Assembly (NCBI GenBank): GCA_942492965.1
Contig: OW818656.1
Coordinates: 2,294,001 to 2,358,000, forward strand
Reading direction: 5' to 3'
Source: Sphingosinicella sp942492965
GTDB taxonomy: Bacteria > Pseudomonadota > Alphaproteobacteria > Sphingomonadales > Sphingomonadaceae
DNA: 64,000 nucleotides
A program made the position numbers and the translations under genes. The notes under the pieces were generated by a model. The model had not been told where the DNA came from. It saw only the letters and a list, made by a program, of their open reading frames with translations, and searched no databases. Below are positions 19,142 to 26,722 of this stretch, one piece after another (position 1 is the first letter of the stretch; every line of letters begins with the position of its first letter).

Positions 19142-20047
19142 ATGGCTGCCGAAATCGAAGCGCTCGGCTATGTCGGGGTGGAGGTCTCTGATATGGACCG
19201 CTGGCTGCATTTTGCTGGCGACCTGCTTGGTGTACCCGCGTCGCGGCGCGACGACGGTTCCGTCGATCTCAGGCTCGATGCCTATGCCTCGCGCATCCGT
19301 CTGATCGAAGGGCCGCGCGATGATCTTGCGTTCGCCGGCTGGGAGGTGAGCGATGCGGTTGCGCTGGAAGCGCTTGCCGCCCGGCTCGTTGATGCCGGAA
19401 TCGCTGCGGAACGGCCGGGACCGGAAGTGGCAAAGGATCGCCGCGTTGCCGACCTGATCCGTTTCAGCGATCCGGAAGGGACGGTGTTGGAAGCCTTCTA
19501 TGGTCCGCTTCAGCGCACAGATGCGCCGCCGGTCAGCCCGCACGGTGTGCGTTTCAAGACCGGGCGTCAGGGCCTTGGCCATGTCGTCCTTGCTTGCCGA
19601 GACAAGGCAAGGATGATGGACTTCTACACCGGCTTACTGGGTTTTCGGATTTCCGATCACATCGAAACCGAAGTGATCCCCGGCCGGCCGCTTTCGATCA
19701 GCTTCCTGCGCTGCAACGGGCGGCACCATTCGCTGGCACTCGCGCCGGTGCCGATCCCGCGCAAGATCGTCCACCTGATGGTCGAGGTGGAGGGTCTCGA
19801 TGATGTGGGCCGCGCCATGTACCGTTGCCTCGATAAGGGCGTGCATTTGTCGTTCACGCTCGGGCGCCATTCGAACGACGAGATGCTGTCCTTTTATCCG
19901 ATGTCGCCGTCCGGGTTCGACATCGAATACGGCTGGGGCGGTCTTGAGGTCGACGACGAGCGCTGGCATGTCGTGACCCACGAGACGAATTCCGCATGGG
20001 GCCATCGCTTCCAGCGACCGCCGAAGAAGAACGCCGATGCCGGGTGA
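19142..20047 (+). CDS. Type I extradiol ring-cleavage dioxygenase (BphC-like)
   Basis: Two-domain vicinal-oxygen-chelate dioxygenase of 301 residues, the usual length of 2,3-dihydroxybiphenyl 1,2-dioxygenase. Fe(II) ligands align as H147 (GLGHVVLA), H211 (KIVHLMVEV) and E262 (GFDIEYGWGG). Second-sphere residues H196, H243 and Y252 are also present, so the active site is complete. It would open a catechol-type ring next to its hydroxyls, giving the substrate of the upstream hydrolase. The gene overlaps the nitronate monooxygenase by 11 nt. The residue pattern supports bicyclic or substituted catechols better than plain catechol, but this is inference. Confidence 0.92.
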   Translation: MAAEIEALGYVGVEVSDMDRWLHFAGDLLGVPASRRDDGSVDLRLDAYASRIRLIEGPRDDLAFAGWEVSDAVALEALAARLVDAGIAAERPGPEVAKDRRVADLIRFSDPEGTVLEAFYGPLQRTDAPPVSPHGVRFKTGRQGLGHVVLACRDKARMMDFYTGLLGFRISDHIETEVIPGRPLSISFLRCNGRHHSLALAPVPIPRKIVHLMVEVEGLDDVGRAMYRCLDKGVHLSFTLGRHSNDEMLSFYPMSPSGFDIEYGWGGLEVDDERWHVVTHETNSAWGHRFQRPPKKNADAG

Positions 20048-20984
20048 GATCGTGGATGCGCTCGGCGCACGGATGCGTCTGCCAGTGATCGCAGCGCCCA
20101 TGTTCCTCATTTCCGGCCCCGATCTCGTTGTCGCTGCAGGCAAGGCCGGAATCCTGGGGGCGTTTCCAGCGCCGAACGCGCGTACGATAGAAGATCTTGC
20201 GGCGTGGCTGCCGAAGATCACGAATGAGCTCGATACTGCGGGGCGGGCGGGCATGTGGGCGATCAACATGATCGTGCACCCGACCTATGAACGGTTCGAC
20301 GCCGAACTCGATCTCATCTGCGAATATCGTCCGGGTATCGTTATCACGGCACTGGGTTCACCAAAGCGGCCGCTCGAGCGTGTCCACGCCTATGGCGGCG
20401 CCGTATTTTCCGACGTCATCAATCCCGAACAGGCGCGCAAGGCCGTGGATGCCGGCGCGGACGGTCTCGTGCTCGTGGCAAGCGGGGCGGGCGGGCACAC
20501 GGGTCAATACAGCGCCTTCGCGTTCGTGGAGGCGGTTCGCCGCTTTTGGGACGGGCCGCTGGTGCTCGGCGGCGCGATCGGAAGCGCGCAGGGTATCCGC
20601 GCGGCGCTCGATCTGGGCGCGGATTTCGCCTACATGGGCACGCGCTTCATCGCCTCCACCGAAAGCCTCGTCAGCGACGACAATCGTGCCATGCTGGTAC
20701 ATGCAGAAATGACGGATATCGTGACAACCACAGCCGTTACCGGGATACCCTCCAACTGGATGAAGGAAAGCCTCGACCGCGCCGGTTTCACGCCAGAGAT
20801 GCTGGAGGTGAAGAAGCGGGTCGACTTCTCCAATCTCCACGGTGACACGAAGGTGTGGAAGACGATCTGGGGTGCGGGACATTCAGTCGGCCAGACACGC
20901 GCTGTGCAAACCACCCGCGAGATCGTCGATGAACTCGTCGCGGACTATGCGGCGTTGCCAGCGTTGCCTGGCTGGCCACGCTGA
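20037..20984 (+). CDS. Nitronate monooxygenase-family flavoprotein
   Basis: TIM-barrel FMN protein of 315 residues of the NMO (2-nitropropane dioxygenase) family. The N-terminal LPVIAAPMFLISGPDLV is typical. The FMN phosphate region VLVASGAGGHTGQ carries the candidate catalytic His, followed by LVLGGAIGSAQGIRAAL and YMGTRFIAS. Family members oxidise alkyl nitronates, but some are enoyl reductases or unassigned. Its start lies inside the extradiol dioxygenase gene, so it is the third gene of the hydrolase operon. Its 3' end faces the dehydrogenase gene 10 nt away in convergent orientation. Confidence 0.88.
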   Translation: MPGEIVDALGARMRLPVIAAPMFLISGPDLVVAAGKAGILGAFPAPNARTIEDLAAWLPKITNELDTAGRAGMWAINMIVHPTYERFDAELDLICEYRPGIVITALGSPKRPLERVHAYGGAVFSDVINPEQARKAVDAGADGLVLVASGAGGHTGQYSAFAFVEAVRRFWDGPLVLGGAIGSAQGIRAALDLGADFAYMGTRFIASTESLVSDDNRAMLVHAEMTDIVTTTAVTGIPSNWMKESLDRAGFTPEMLEVKKRVDFSNLHGDTKVWKTIWGAGHSVGQTRAVQTTREIVDELVADYAALPALPGWPR

Positions 20985-20993
20985 ACCGAACGA

Positions 20994-21767
20994 TCAAACG
21001 GAAATCGTCAGCCCGCCATCTGAAAGCAGCATGGCGCCCGTCACGTAGCTGCTTTCGGTTCTGGATGCGAGTGTTACGTAGAGACCGCAGTGCTCCTCGG
21101 GCTGCGAGATGCGGCCGAGCAGCATATGATCCGCCATTGCGGACATGCGTGCTGCGTCCGCGTTCATCGCGCGATCCTGCTGTCCGAGCGCTGAAGGACC
21201 GGAAATGCCAGTGTCGGTTGCACCCGGTGCGACGCCGTTCACGCGTACCGGCGCGAATTCCTTCGCAAGCTGCATCACCATTCCGCGCAGCGCAAATTTC
21301 GATGCTGTGTAGAGCGCGCCGCCGCCGCCCGCGCGAAAGCAGGCGTTGGATCCGGTGACGATCACGCTGCCGCAGGAGTCGCGCAAGCGCGGCAAGGCTG
21401 CGTGCGCGCCATAAAGTGCGCCGAGCAGGTTCACGCCGAATATCTCGTCGAAGCCGTCCTTCAGCTCCTCGGGGGATTGTCTTTCCACGCGCTTGTTGAA
21501 ATCCCAGAGGCCCGCGTTCGCGACATAGACATCGAGCCCGCCGAAACGTACCGCTGCGGCTTCTACGGCACGGTGGGCCGTATCATAATCCGCGACGTCG
21601 CCGACGATCACGGCGATGCCTTCTGCCTCCAGCGGCTCGACGTCGCGCGGATTTCGAACGACGCCGAGTACGTGAGCGCCTTCCGCAGTGAAGCGCTGCG
21701 CTACGGCACGCCCGATGCCGGACCCTGCGCCCGTGACGATCGCGCGCGTTCCCTCCAGCCGCCCCAT
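20994..21767 (-). CDS. cis-Dihydrodiol dehydrogenase-like SDR (BphB-type)
   Basis: Short-chain dehydrogenase of 257 residues. The NAD site is TGAGSGIG at residues 12-19. The segment VYVANAGLWDFNKRV is characteristic of arene cis-dihydrodiol dehydrogenases (NAGIWDY in BphB). Catalytic Tyr-x3-Lys is in LYTASKFAL, preceded by VIVTGSNACF. It would oxidise the diol made by the Rieske dioxygenase to a catechol for the extradiol enzyme. Its ATG overlaps the beta-subunit stop (ATGA), so it is the last gene of the alpha-beta-dehydrogenase operon. Confidence 0.9.
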   Translation of the reverse strand: MGRLEGTRAIVTGAGSGIGRAVAQRFTAEGAHVLGVVRNPRDVEPLEAEGIAVIVGDVADYDTAHRAVEAAAVRFGGLDVYVANAGLWDFNKRVERQSPEELKDGFDEIFGVNLLGALYGAHAALPRLRDSCGSVIVTGSNACFRAGGGGALYTASKFALRGMVMQLAKEFAPVRVNGVAPGATDTGISGPSALGQQDRAMNADAARMSAMADHMLLGRISQPEEHCGLYVTLASRTESSYVTGAMLLSDGGLTISV

Positions 21768-22384
21768 CAGAAGAACACCGAGAGATTCTTGGTGAGCAGC
21801 ACGGACTGGGACAGCAGGATCAGCCGACGAACAATCTGGAATGACGAGCCGTGTACGCGGATGAGATCGCGCCTGCGCCCGAAGAGCGTGGCTTCGTCGC
21901 GCTCCGAGCGATTGCGATGCTGTACGAAGACGGAGTGGACTTCAAACAGTCCATCGTCCTCCGTCTTGAAGGCCTCTATATTGGAGATCACGTAGACGTG
22001 CCGCGTCGGCGGATCTTCGGTCCATACGAGGCCGGACGCGAGACGGCCGATGCGCACGGCGATGTCAGCCTTGCAATCGTCGAACAGCGCCATGCTCGCC
22101 GGGTCGATCTCGCTGCGGACGTCACGGCGGAATCGGTTTTCGCGCAGCGGCATCCAGTAGAAGAGGTCGTCAGCGAGCAAATCGTACCATTCGTCGTAGC
22201 GCTCGCTGTCGAGCAGCCGCGCCTCACGCAGATAGAAGCGTTCGATCCGGTGCAGAAGCGTGTCCTCGACCGGCGCGCCATCGCCGCTGAGCGCAAGCAA
22301 GGATGTAGCCGCCTCCCGCGCATCGGCGAGAGAAAGGCGCGGATAGGCGGAATAATCGGGTTTACGCTCGCCTGCTGCACTCAT
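21767..22384 (-). CDS. Aromatic-ring-hydroxylating dioxygenase, beta subunit
   Basis: Small subunit of 205 residues with the NTF2-like fold of Rieske oxygenase beta chains. It shows the family's RIERFYLREARLLDSERYDEW-like start (residues ~46-66), DDLFYWMPLRENRFR and RHVYVISNIEA. It has no catalytic centre and supports the alpha3-beta3 hexamer. The start at 22384 overlaps the alpha-subunit stop (ATGA); a longer frame to 22966 runs inside the alpha gene and is rejected. The stop overlaps the dehydrogenase start in the same way, so the three genes are translationally coupled. Confidence 0.9.
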   Translation of the reverse strand: MSAAGERKPDYSAYPRLSLADAREAATSLLALSGDGAPVEDTLLHRIERFYLREARLLDSERYDEWYDLLADDLFYWMPLRENRFRRDVRSEIDPASMALFDDCKADIAVRIGRLASGLVWTEDPPTRHVYVISNIEAFKTEDDGLFEVHSVFVQHRNRSERDEATLFGRRRDLIRVHGSSFQIVRRLILLSQSVLLTKNLSVFF

Positions 22385-23691
22385 TCCGCAGCCCTCCTGT
22401 CTTCGAAGGCCGGTGCAAGCGGGATGTCCGCCCAGCGTTCGGCGTCCATGAATTCCGCCCAGCGAGTGTAGAAGGCGCGCTGGTTTGCGTCCGAAAGCTG
22501 GCCTGCCGTCACCTCTCCAGGAAGCTCTGCATGGGTGCGGGTGCTTTCGGGCGCCATCTGGTAGCAGAGCTTCTGGTTGCGCGTGACGAAGCCCGCGTTG
22601 GCGGAGGTGGAATGCTCCCAGTTCTCGCCGTCGTCCATCTCGAGGAGGCCGGAAGGCGAGAAGGTTCGCATCGATCCACGCCGAAAGCGGTCCTTGATCT
22701 CTTCGGGCATCGATTTTGGCACCAACGTCCACGCATGGATTTCGGTACGAGTCGGCCCCTTCGGTTGAAAGGTGCGGAACGTAAAATAGCCCGGCAGGAA
22801 CGAGAAATTGGGAAACACGGTAGCGGACGCGACCGATCCCCACATCTTCATGCGGAATTCGCCAAGTCGGGCGGCGATCGCCTCCTGGCGGGAGCGCATA
22901 TATCGCAGCAGGTCGCGGTCGCCCATCGTGGCGGCATTGCCGAGGAAACTGTCGTTGAATTCCCACCCGTGGCCGTTCACGGAGACCTGGTAGCTGCCTT
23001 CATTGCTGACAATGACGCCGCCGTGCCGTCCGAGCGTGGGCTCGGAGCCCCCAAGGTGCGTCCAGAGCGCGTGGTAGATGTCGCCGACAAAATTGTCGGC
23101 AGGGAATTTCCAGTTACAGGCGATCACGGAGCGGGTTGCGCCGCCGGGCAGGAACTCGGTGCCGCTATCGTCGGTATCAAGCACCGCGTCCAGATACCAG
23201 CGGAAGTCGCCGAGATAGGCGGCGAGCGTCGGGGCGTCTTCGGCGAAGGTCGCAAAAACAAGCCCCTTGTAGGTTTCCACGCGCGCTTGCTTCAGGCCCC
23301 AGTCTTCTGTCCGGAAACCGGGTGTAGCCTTGTAGAGCCCCATTTTCGGCATTTTCTTCAGTGCGCCGTCGAGGCCGAATGCCCAGCCGTGATAGTTGCA
23401 GGTGAAAGTGCGACTCTTGCCGCTGTCTGCGAAACAGACCCGGTTGCCGCGATGCGGGCAGCTGTTCAGAAATACGTTGATCGCGCCGCTGTCCCCGCGC
23501 GCAACGATTACCGCATCCTCGCCCATATAAGTCGTGACGAATGCGCCCGGCTCGCCAAGCTGGCTTTCGTGAGCGACGAACAGCCATGCGCGCGCGAATA
23601 TGCGTTCGAGTTCACGTTCATAGATTTTCTGGTCCCAGAAAATACGCCGGTCGACAGTACCTGCCGGTTCCAGGAGTTCGGACATTCTCAT
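22381..23691 (-). CDS. Aromatic-ring-hydroxylating dioxygenase, alpha subunit (Rieske)
   Basis: Large catalytic subunit of 436 residues. The Rieske [2Fe-2S] ligands are C78-x-H80 (SCPHRGNRVC) and C98-x2-H101 (CNYHGW). The mononuclear iron site shows D204, H207 and H212 in DNFVGDIYHALWTH, with the third ligand Asp in LLEMDDGENW. It inserts both atoms of O2 into an arene to give a cis-dihydrodiol. The start at 23691 (MRMSELLEP) is supported by GAGGTG upstream. It is first in the alpha-beta-dehydrogenase operon. No ferredoxin or ferredoxin reductase gene lies in the window, so electrons must come from proteins encoded elsewhere. Confidence 0.93.
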   Translation of the reverse strand: MRMSELLEPAGTVDRRIFWDQKIYERELERIFARAWLFVAHESQLGEPGAFVTTYMGEDAVIVARGDSGAINVFLNSCPHRGNRVCFADSGKSRTFTCNYHGWAFGLDGALKKMPKMGLYKATPGFRTEDWGLKQARVETYKGLVFATFAEDAPTLAAYLGDFRWYLDAVLDTDDSGTEFLPGGATRSVIACNWKFPADNFVGDIYHALWTHLGGSEPTLGRHGGVIVSNEGSYQVSVNGHGWEFNDSFLGNAATMGDRDLLRYMRSRQEAIAARLGEFRMKMWGSVASATVFPNFSFLPGYFTFRTFQPKGPTRTEIHAWTLVPKSMPEEIKDRFRRGSMRTFSPSGLLEMDDGENWEHSTSANAGFVTRNQKLCYQMAPESTRTHAELPGEVTAGQLSDANQRAFYTRWAEFMDAERWADIPLAPAFEDRRAAE

Positions 23692-23856
23692 TTCACACCT
23701 CATTCCATACGGAAAGGTATGTACGGCAAGTGATTCTGTCCATAGAAAACATATAAGATATTATTTTAAAACAAGTTATTTGATTTTCTTGACTTCAATA
23801 CGGTTTGGAATGTTATGAATTGCCGCAGACGGCGCGAGACCGTTTGCGGAGGTGCC
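23692..23856. promoter_or_regulatory. Divergent promoter region, Rieske operon / CoA ligase
   Basis: The spacer separates the minus-strand Rieske operon from the plus-strand CoA ligase. It is strongly AT-rich at 23741-23800 and contains the shared motif at 23750-23766, placed to affect both directions. TTGACT at about 23789-23794 is a possible -35 for the ligase. Confidence 0.45.
23750..23766 (+). promoter_or_regulatory. Shared AT-rich operator-like motif, copy b
   Basis: CATATAAGATATTATTT, one mismatch from the ATATAAAATAT core, centred in the divergent Rieske/CoA-ligase spacer. Confidence 0.4.
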
Positions 23857-25629
23857 ATGTCGACGGTTTCGGGTGCGGGTGTGTTTCCACCCGTCGAAGT
23901 GCATGTAGAGCGCGCGCCGGATGGGCTAATCCTGCGCAATGCGATCGCTTTGCGGGAGAGGGATGAAACCCTTCCGGAACGCCTCGCGTACTGGGCGGGC
24001 GTAGCGCCCGATCGCGTCTTCTTGTCCGAGGCCGTCGAAGGCGTGCGGAAGACGCTTACCTATGCGGAGGGCTTTGCACAGGCGCGCAGCCGTGCCGCCT
24101 GCCTGCTGGCATACGGACTTGATGCCGAACACCCGCTCATGATCGTTGCCGGTAACGGCATTGAACATGCGTTGTGGATGCTGGGTGCTACACTTGCCGG
24201 AATTCCGGTTTCGATTGTCTCGCCGGCCTATGCGGCGCCTGCAGCTGCGCCTTATGTAAAGCTCGCTCATGTCGTCGCACTCATAACGCCGGGGCTGGTG
24301 TTGGCGGACGGGGTGTCGGCAAATGCGCTGCGGACACTTTCCGGTTTGCAAGTCGAGAGACTTGGCGAATTCGCGCCAGCTTCGGAGTCGTTGCCAAACG
24401 GCATGTTGCCCCTCATCAACGGGGCAACCGTTGCAAAGTTGTTGTTTACGTCCGGTTCGACCGGCACGCCAAAAGCCGTGCCCAACACGCAGCGCATGAT
24501 GGTCTCGAACATGCAGGCACTTGAGCGCGTGTGGCCGTTCCTCTCGGAGCGTCCACCCGTGCTTGTGGACTGGCTGCCGTGGAACCACACTTTCGGCGGC
24601 AATTGCTGCTTCAACATTGCGCTATATTTCGGCGGTACGCTGCATGTCGATCAGGGGAAGCCGGTTCAGGCGCTGATCGGACGGACTGTGGACGCGCTGC
24701 GAAGCGTCACGCCCACTGCCTATTTCAACGTGCCCGGAGGATATGCAGCGCTCTTGCCCTGGCTGGAGGAAGATGCTTCGCTTGCCGAAACCTTCTTCTC
24801 TGGCCTGGACATGCTGTTCAATGCAGCGGCAGCGCTTCCGGAATCGACGCGGTCAAGATTGGAAGCCGCGGCCAGACGTACGATTGGCCGCGTGCCACCG
24901 ATCCTGGGTGGCTGGGGGTCGACCGAAACAGCGCCGTTCTCGACCGTGATCTATTTCCCGACCAGCCATGCGGCCAATCTCGGCGTGCCGCTGCCGGGGA
25001 CCGAGATCAAGATGGTCGACAGCGACGGTCGCAAGGAGCTGCGCGTACGGGGCCCCAACGTCATGCCGGGTTACTGGCGACAGCCGGACGCGAGTGCGGC
25101 CGCTTTTGACACGGACGGCTTTTACCGGATCGGTGACGCAGCCGTTTTCGCCGAAAATGGCAAACCCGAGAGCGGCTTCGTTTTCGATGGGCGTATCGCA
25201 GAGAACTTCAAGCTCTCTTCGGGAACGTGGGTGAATGTCTCTGCGCTTCGCCTTGCGGTGATTGCTGCAACGGATCCGGTCGTCGCCGACGTCGTGGTGG
25301 CGGGCGAGGGGCGGCCGGAGATCGGTATTCTTGTTTTCCCGAATCTGGAGGCGTGCCGCAAGCTTGCGGCCGACCCGGCCGGAGATGTATCTACAACGCT
25401 TTCAGATCCTGCCGTACAAGAGGCGCTGTATGGCGGGATCGCGCGCTATAACGCGTCTCAGGCGGGACCCAGCACGCATGTGCGTTTCGTGCACGTGCTC
25501 CCCGAGGCACCCTCTTCCGAGGCCGGCGAAATTACAGACAAGGGTTATCTCAACCAGCGCGCGGTGCTTCGTCATCGCGCCGAAGCGGTCGAAATGCTGT
25601 TTCGATCGGGGCATTTGCCTCTGTCCTGA
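23857..25629 (+). CDS. AMP-forming acyl-CoA ligase (feruloyl-CoA synthetase-like)
   Basis: ANL-superfamily ligase of 590 residues. The AMP-binding P-loop is LLFTSGSTGTPKAVPNT; the adenylation motifs GGWGSTETAP and GFYRIGDA are present. The residues around the hinge, VFDGRIAENFKLSSGTWV, match the feruloyl-CoA synthetase/FcsA subgroup. It would activate an aromatic or fatty acid to its CoA ester. The start at 23857 (MSTVSGAG) is chosen for the GGAGG directly upstream; a frame to 23815 adds 14 residues. It is divergent from the Rieske operon and may process an acid from the same pathway. Confidence 0.9.
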   Translation: MSTVSGAGVFPPVEVHVERAPDGLILRNAIALRERDETLPERLAYWAGVAPDRVFLSEAVEGVRKTLTYAEGFAQARSRAACLLAYGLDAEHPLMIVAGNGIEHALWMLGATLAGIPVSIVSPAYAAPAAAPYVKLAHVVALITPGLVLADGVSANALRTLSGLQVERLGEFAPASESLPNGMLPLINGATVAKLLFTSGSTGTPKAVPNTQRMMVSNMQALERVWPFLSERPPVLVDWLPWNHTFGGNCCFNIALYFGGTLHVDQGKPVQALIGRTVDALRSVTPTAYFNVPGGYAALLPWLEEDASLAETFFSGLDMLFNAAAALPESTRSRLEAAARRTIGRVPPILGGWGSTETAPFSTVIYFPTSHAANLGVPLPGTEIKMVDSDGRKELRVRGPNVMPGYWRQPDASAAAFDTDGFYRIGDAAVFAENGKPESGFVFDGRIAENFKLSSGTWVNVSALRLAVIAATDPVVADVVVAGEGRPEIGILVFPNLEACRKLAADPAGDVSTTLSDPAVQEALYGGIARYNASQAGPSTHVRFVHVLPEAPSSEAGEITDKGYLNQRAVLRHRAEAVEMLFRSGHLPLS

Positions 25630-25982
25630 CCTGAGTGCCCGCTGGCTGGGACTGCGCCGTTACCGGTCCGAAGCAGGGATATGCCGATGCATTCCATCAC
25701 CCGGAGGCTTTACGGTGACTGGAGCGTCGGGACATCGAGCTTCGAAGACCCCAGGCGAATGTCGATTTGAAATTGGCGTGAGGACGGGTTGTTCGCGACG
25801 CACAATCTCGCTCAGAGCCATCGTTCGGCATAAAGGCGATCGAGGCACGGTCGTTTGGGGTAGCCTTGAAGAGATATCATATAAAATCTGTGAGGTTTCC
25901 AGTTGACACGCTACAAGAAGGTGAGCTTTGAGCTTGATTTGGCACGCTGTCTCCACAGGTGGTAACAAGGTTAGGATTTAAC
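25630..25982. other. Spacer upstream of gntR
   Basis: About 350 bases with no supported gene. It holds the shared motif at 25878-25892 and a TTGACA box at 25903-25908, so the distal half is likely the gntR promoter. Confidence 0.5.
25878..25892 (+). promoter_or_regulatory. Shared AT-rich operator-like motif, copy c, with TTGACA box
   Basis: CATATAAAATCTGTG, followed by TTGACA at 25903-25908, upstream of the GntR regulator gene. Its position fits autoregulation, which is common in this family. Confidence 0.4.
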
Positions 25983-26681
25983 GTGAAAATGAAACCGGAG
26001 GGGTTGAGCCAGGTCAGGCATCTGACAAAGCGGGAGATGGCGTATCACGAGCTGCGCCGCGCTTTCTTCACGGGCAAGTTTGCACCCGCCAGTTCGGCGA
26101 CGATCTCGCAGCTTGCCAGCCAACTCAATCTTGGTTTGATGCCGGTGCGGGAGGCGATCCAGCAACTGGCTTATCAAGGTGCCTTCGAATTTCTGCCTAA
26201 TAGGTCAATACGGGTTCCAGTACATGACCTGGATGAACTCGATAGTTTATTCAAGGCGCGGTTGTTGTTAGAATGCTTTGCTACTGCCGAGGCGGCAAAG
26301 AACATAACAAAACCGGTGATTACTGAACTTCGTCAGCATTTAAAGACGATCGCAGAACTTATCCAAAGCGATGATTTCGGACAGGTTCAGCTTTTCAACT
26401 ATAATTTTCATTTTGAAATATACAGACAGTGTAAAAATCATTATATATTGGATGCGATTGAACGTTTGTGGCTAAGGGCTGGGCCCATGCACATAGCGAT
26501 CTGGCGCGAACACGAAGGTGCGCGACGCGAAGTTGAACGTACGCTACCGCTGCACAAAGATTTGATTAACGCACTGGCTAATAATGATTCTTTGGAGTCA
26601 AAGAAAATCATGAGAAAAATGCTCGTTTATTCGAGAGAATGGTTTTTGTCGCATTACAGTATATTTGAAAATATAGAATGA
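25983..26681 (+). CDS. GntR-family regulator, FadR/FCD subfamily
   Basis: Regulator of about 232 residues. The N-terminal winged helix includes LTKREMAYHELRRAFFTGKF, ATISQLASQLNLGLMPVREA and the wing NRSIRVP. The all-helical C-terminal FCD domain carries the Asp/His metal-ligand layout (FNYNFHFEIYRQCKN, then PLHKDLINAL). The start is uncertain: GTG 25983 has AGGA six bases upstream, ATG 25989 is just inside and GTG 25959 is possible. The gene is noticeably AT-rich, unlike the flanking aromatic operons. It is the only GntR protein inside the 17-32 kb block of shared AT-rich motifs, so it is the prime candidate to bind them. Confidence 0.88.
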   Translation: MKMKPEGLSQVRHLTKREMAYHELRRAFFTGKFAPASSATISQLASQLNLGLMPVREAIQQLAYQGAFEFLPNRSIRVPVHDLDELDSLFKARLLLECFATAEAAKNITKPVITELRQHLKTIAELIQSDDFGQVQLFNYNFHFEIYRQCKNHYILDAIERLWLRAGPMHIAIWREHEGARREVERTLPLHKDLINALANNDSLESKKIMRKMLVYSREWFLSHYSIFENIE

Positions 26682-26696
26682 TTTTGTAATTTTTAA

Positions 26697-26714
26697 AAAC
26701 AATTCAATTTGTTT
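26697..26714. terminator. Weak AT-rich hairpin between convergent genes
   Basis: AAACAA-TTCAAT-TTGTTT, a 6-base-pair stem with flanking A and T runs, between the ends of gntR and the minus-strand serine hydrolase. It could stop transcription from either side. Confidence 0.3.
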
Positions 26715-26722
26715 GTAAAATT

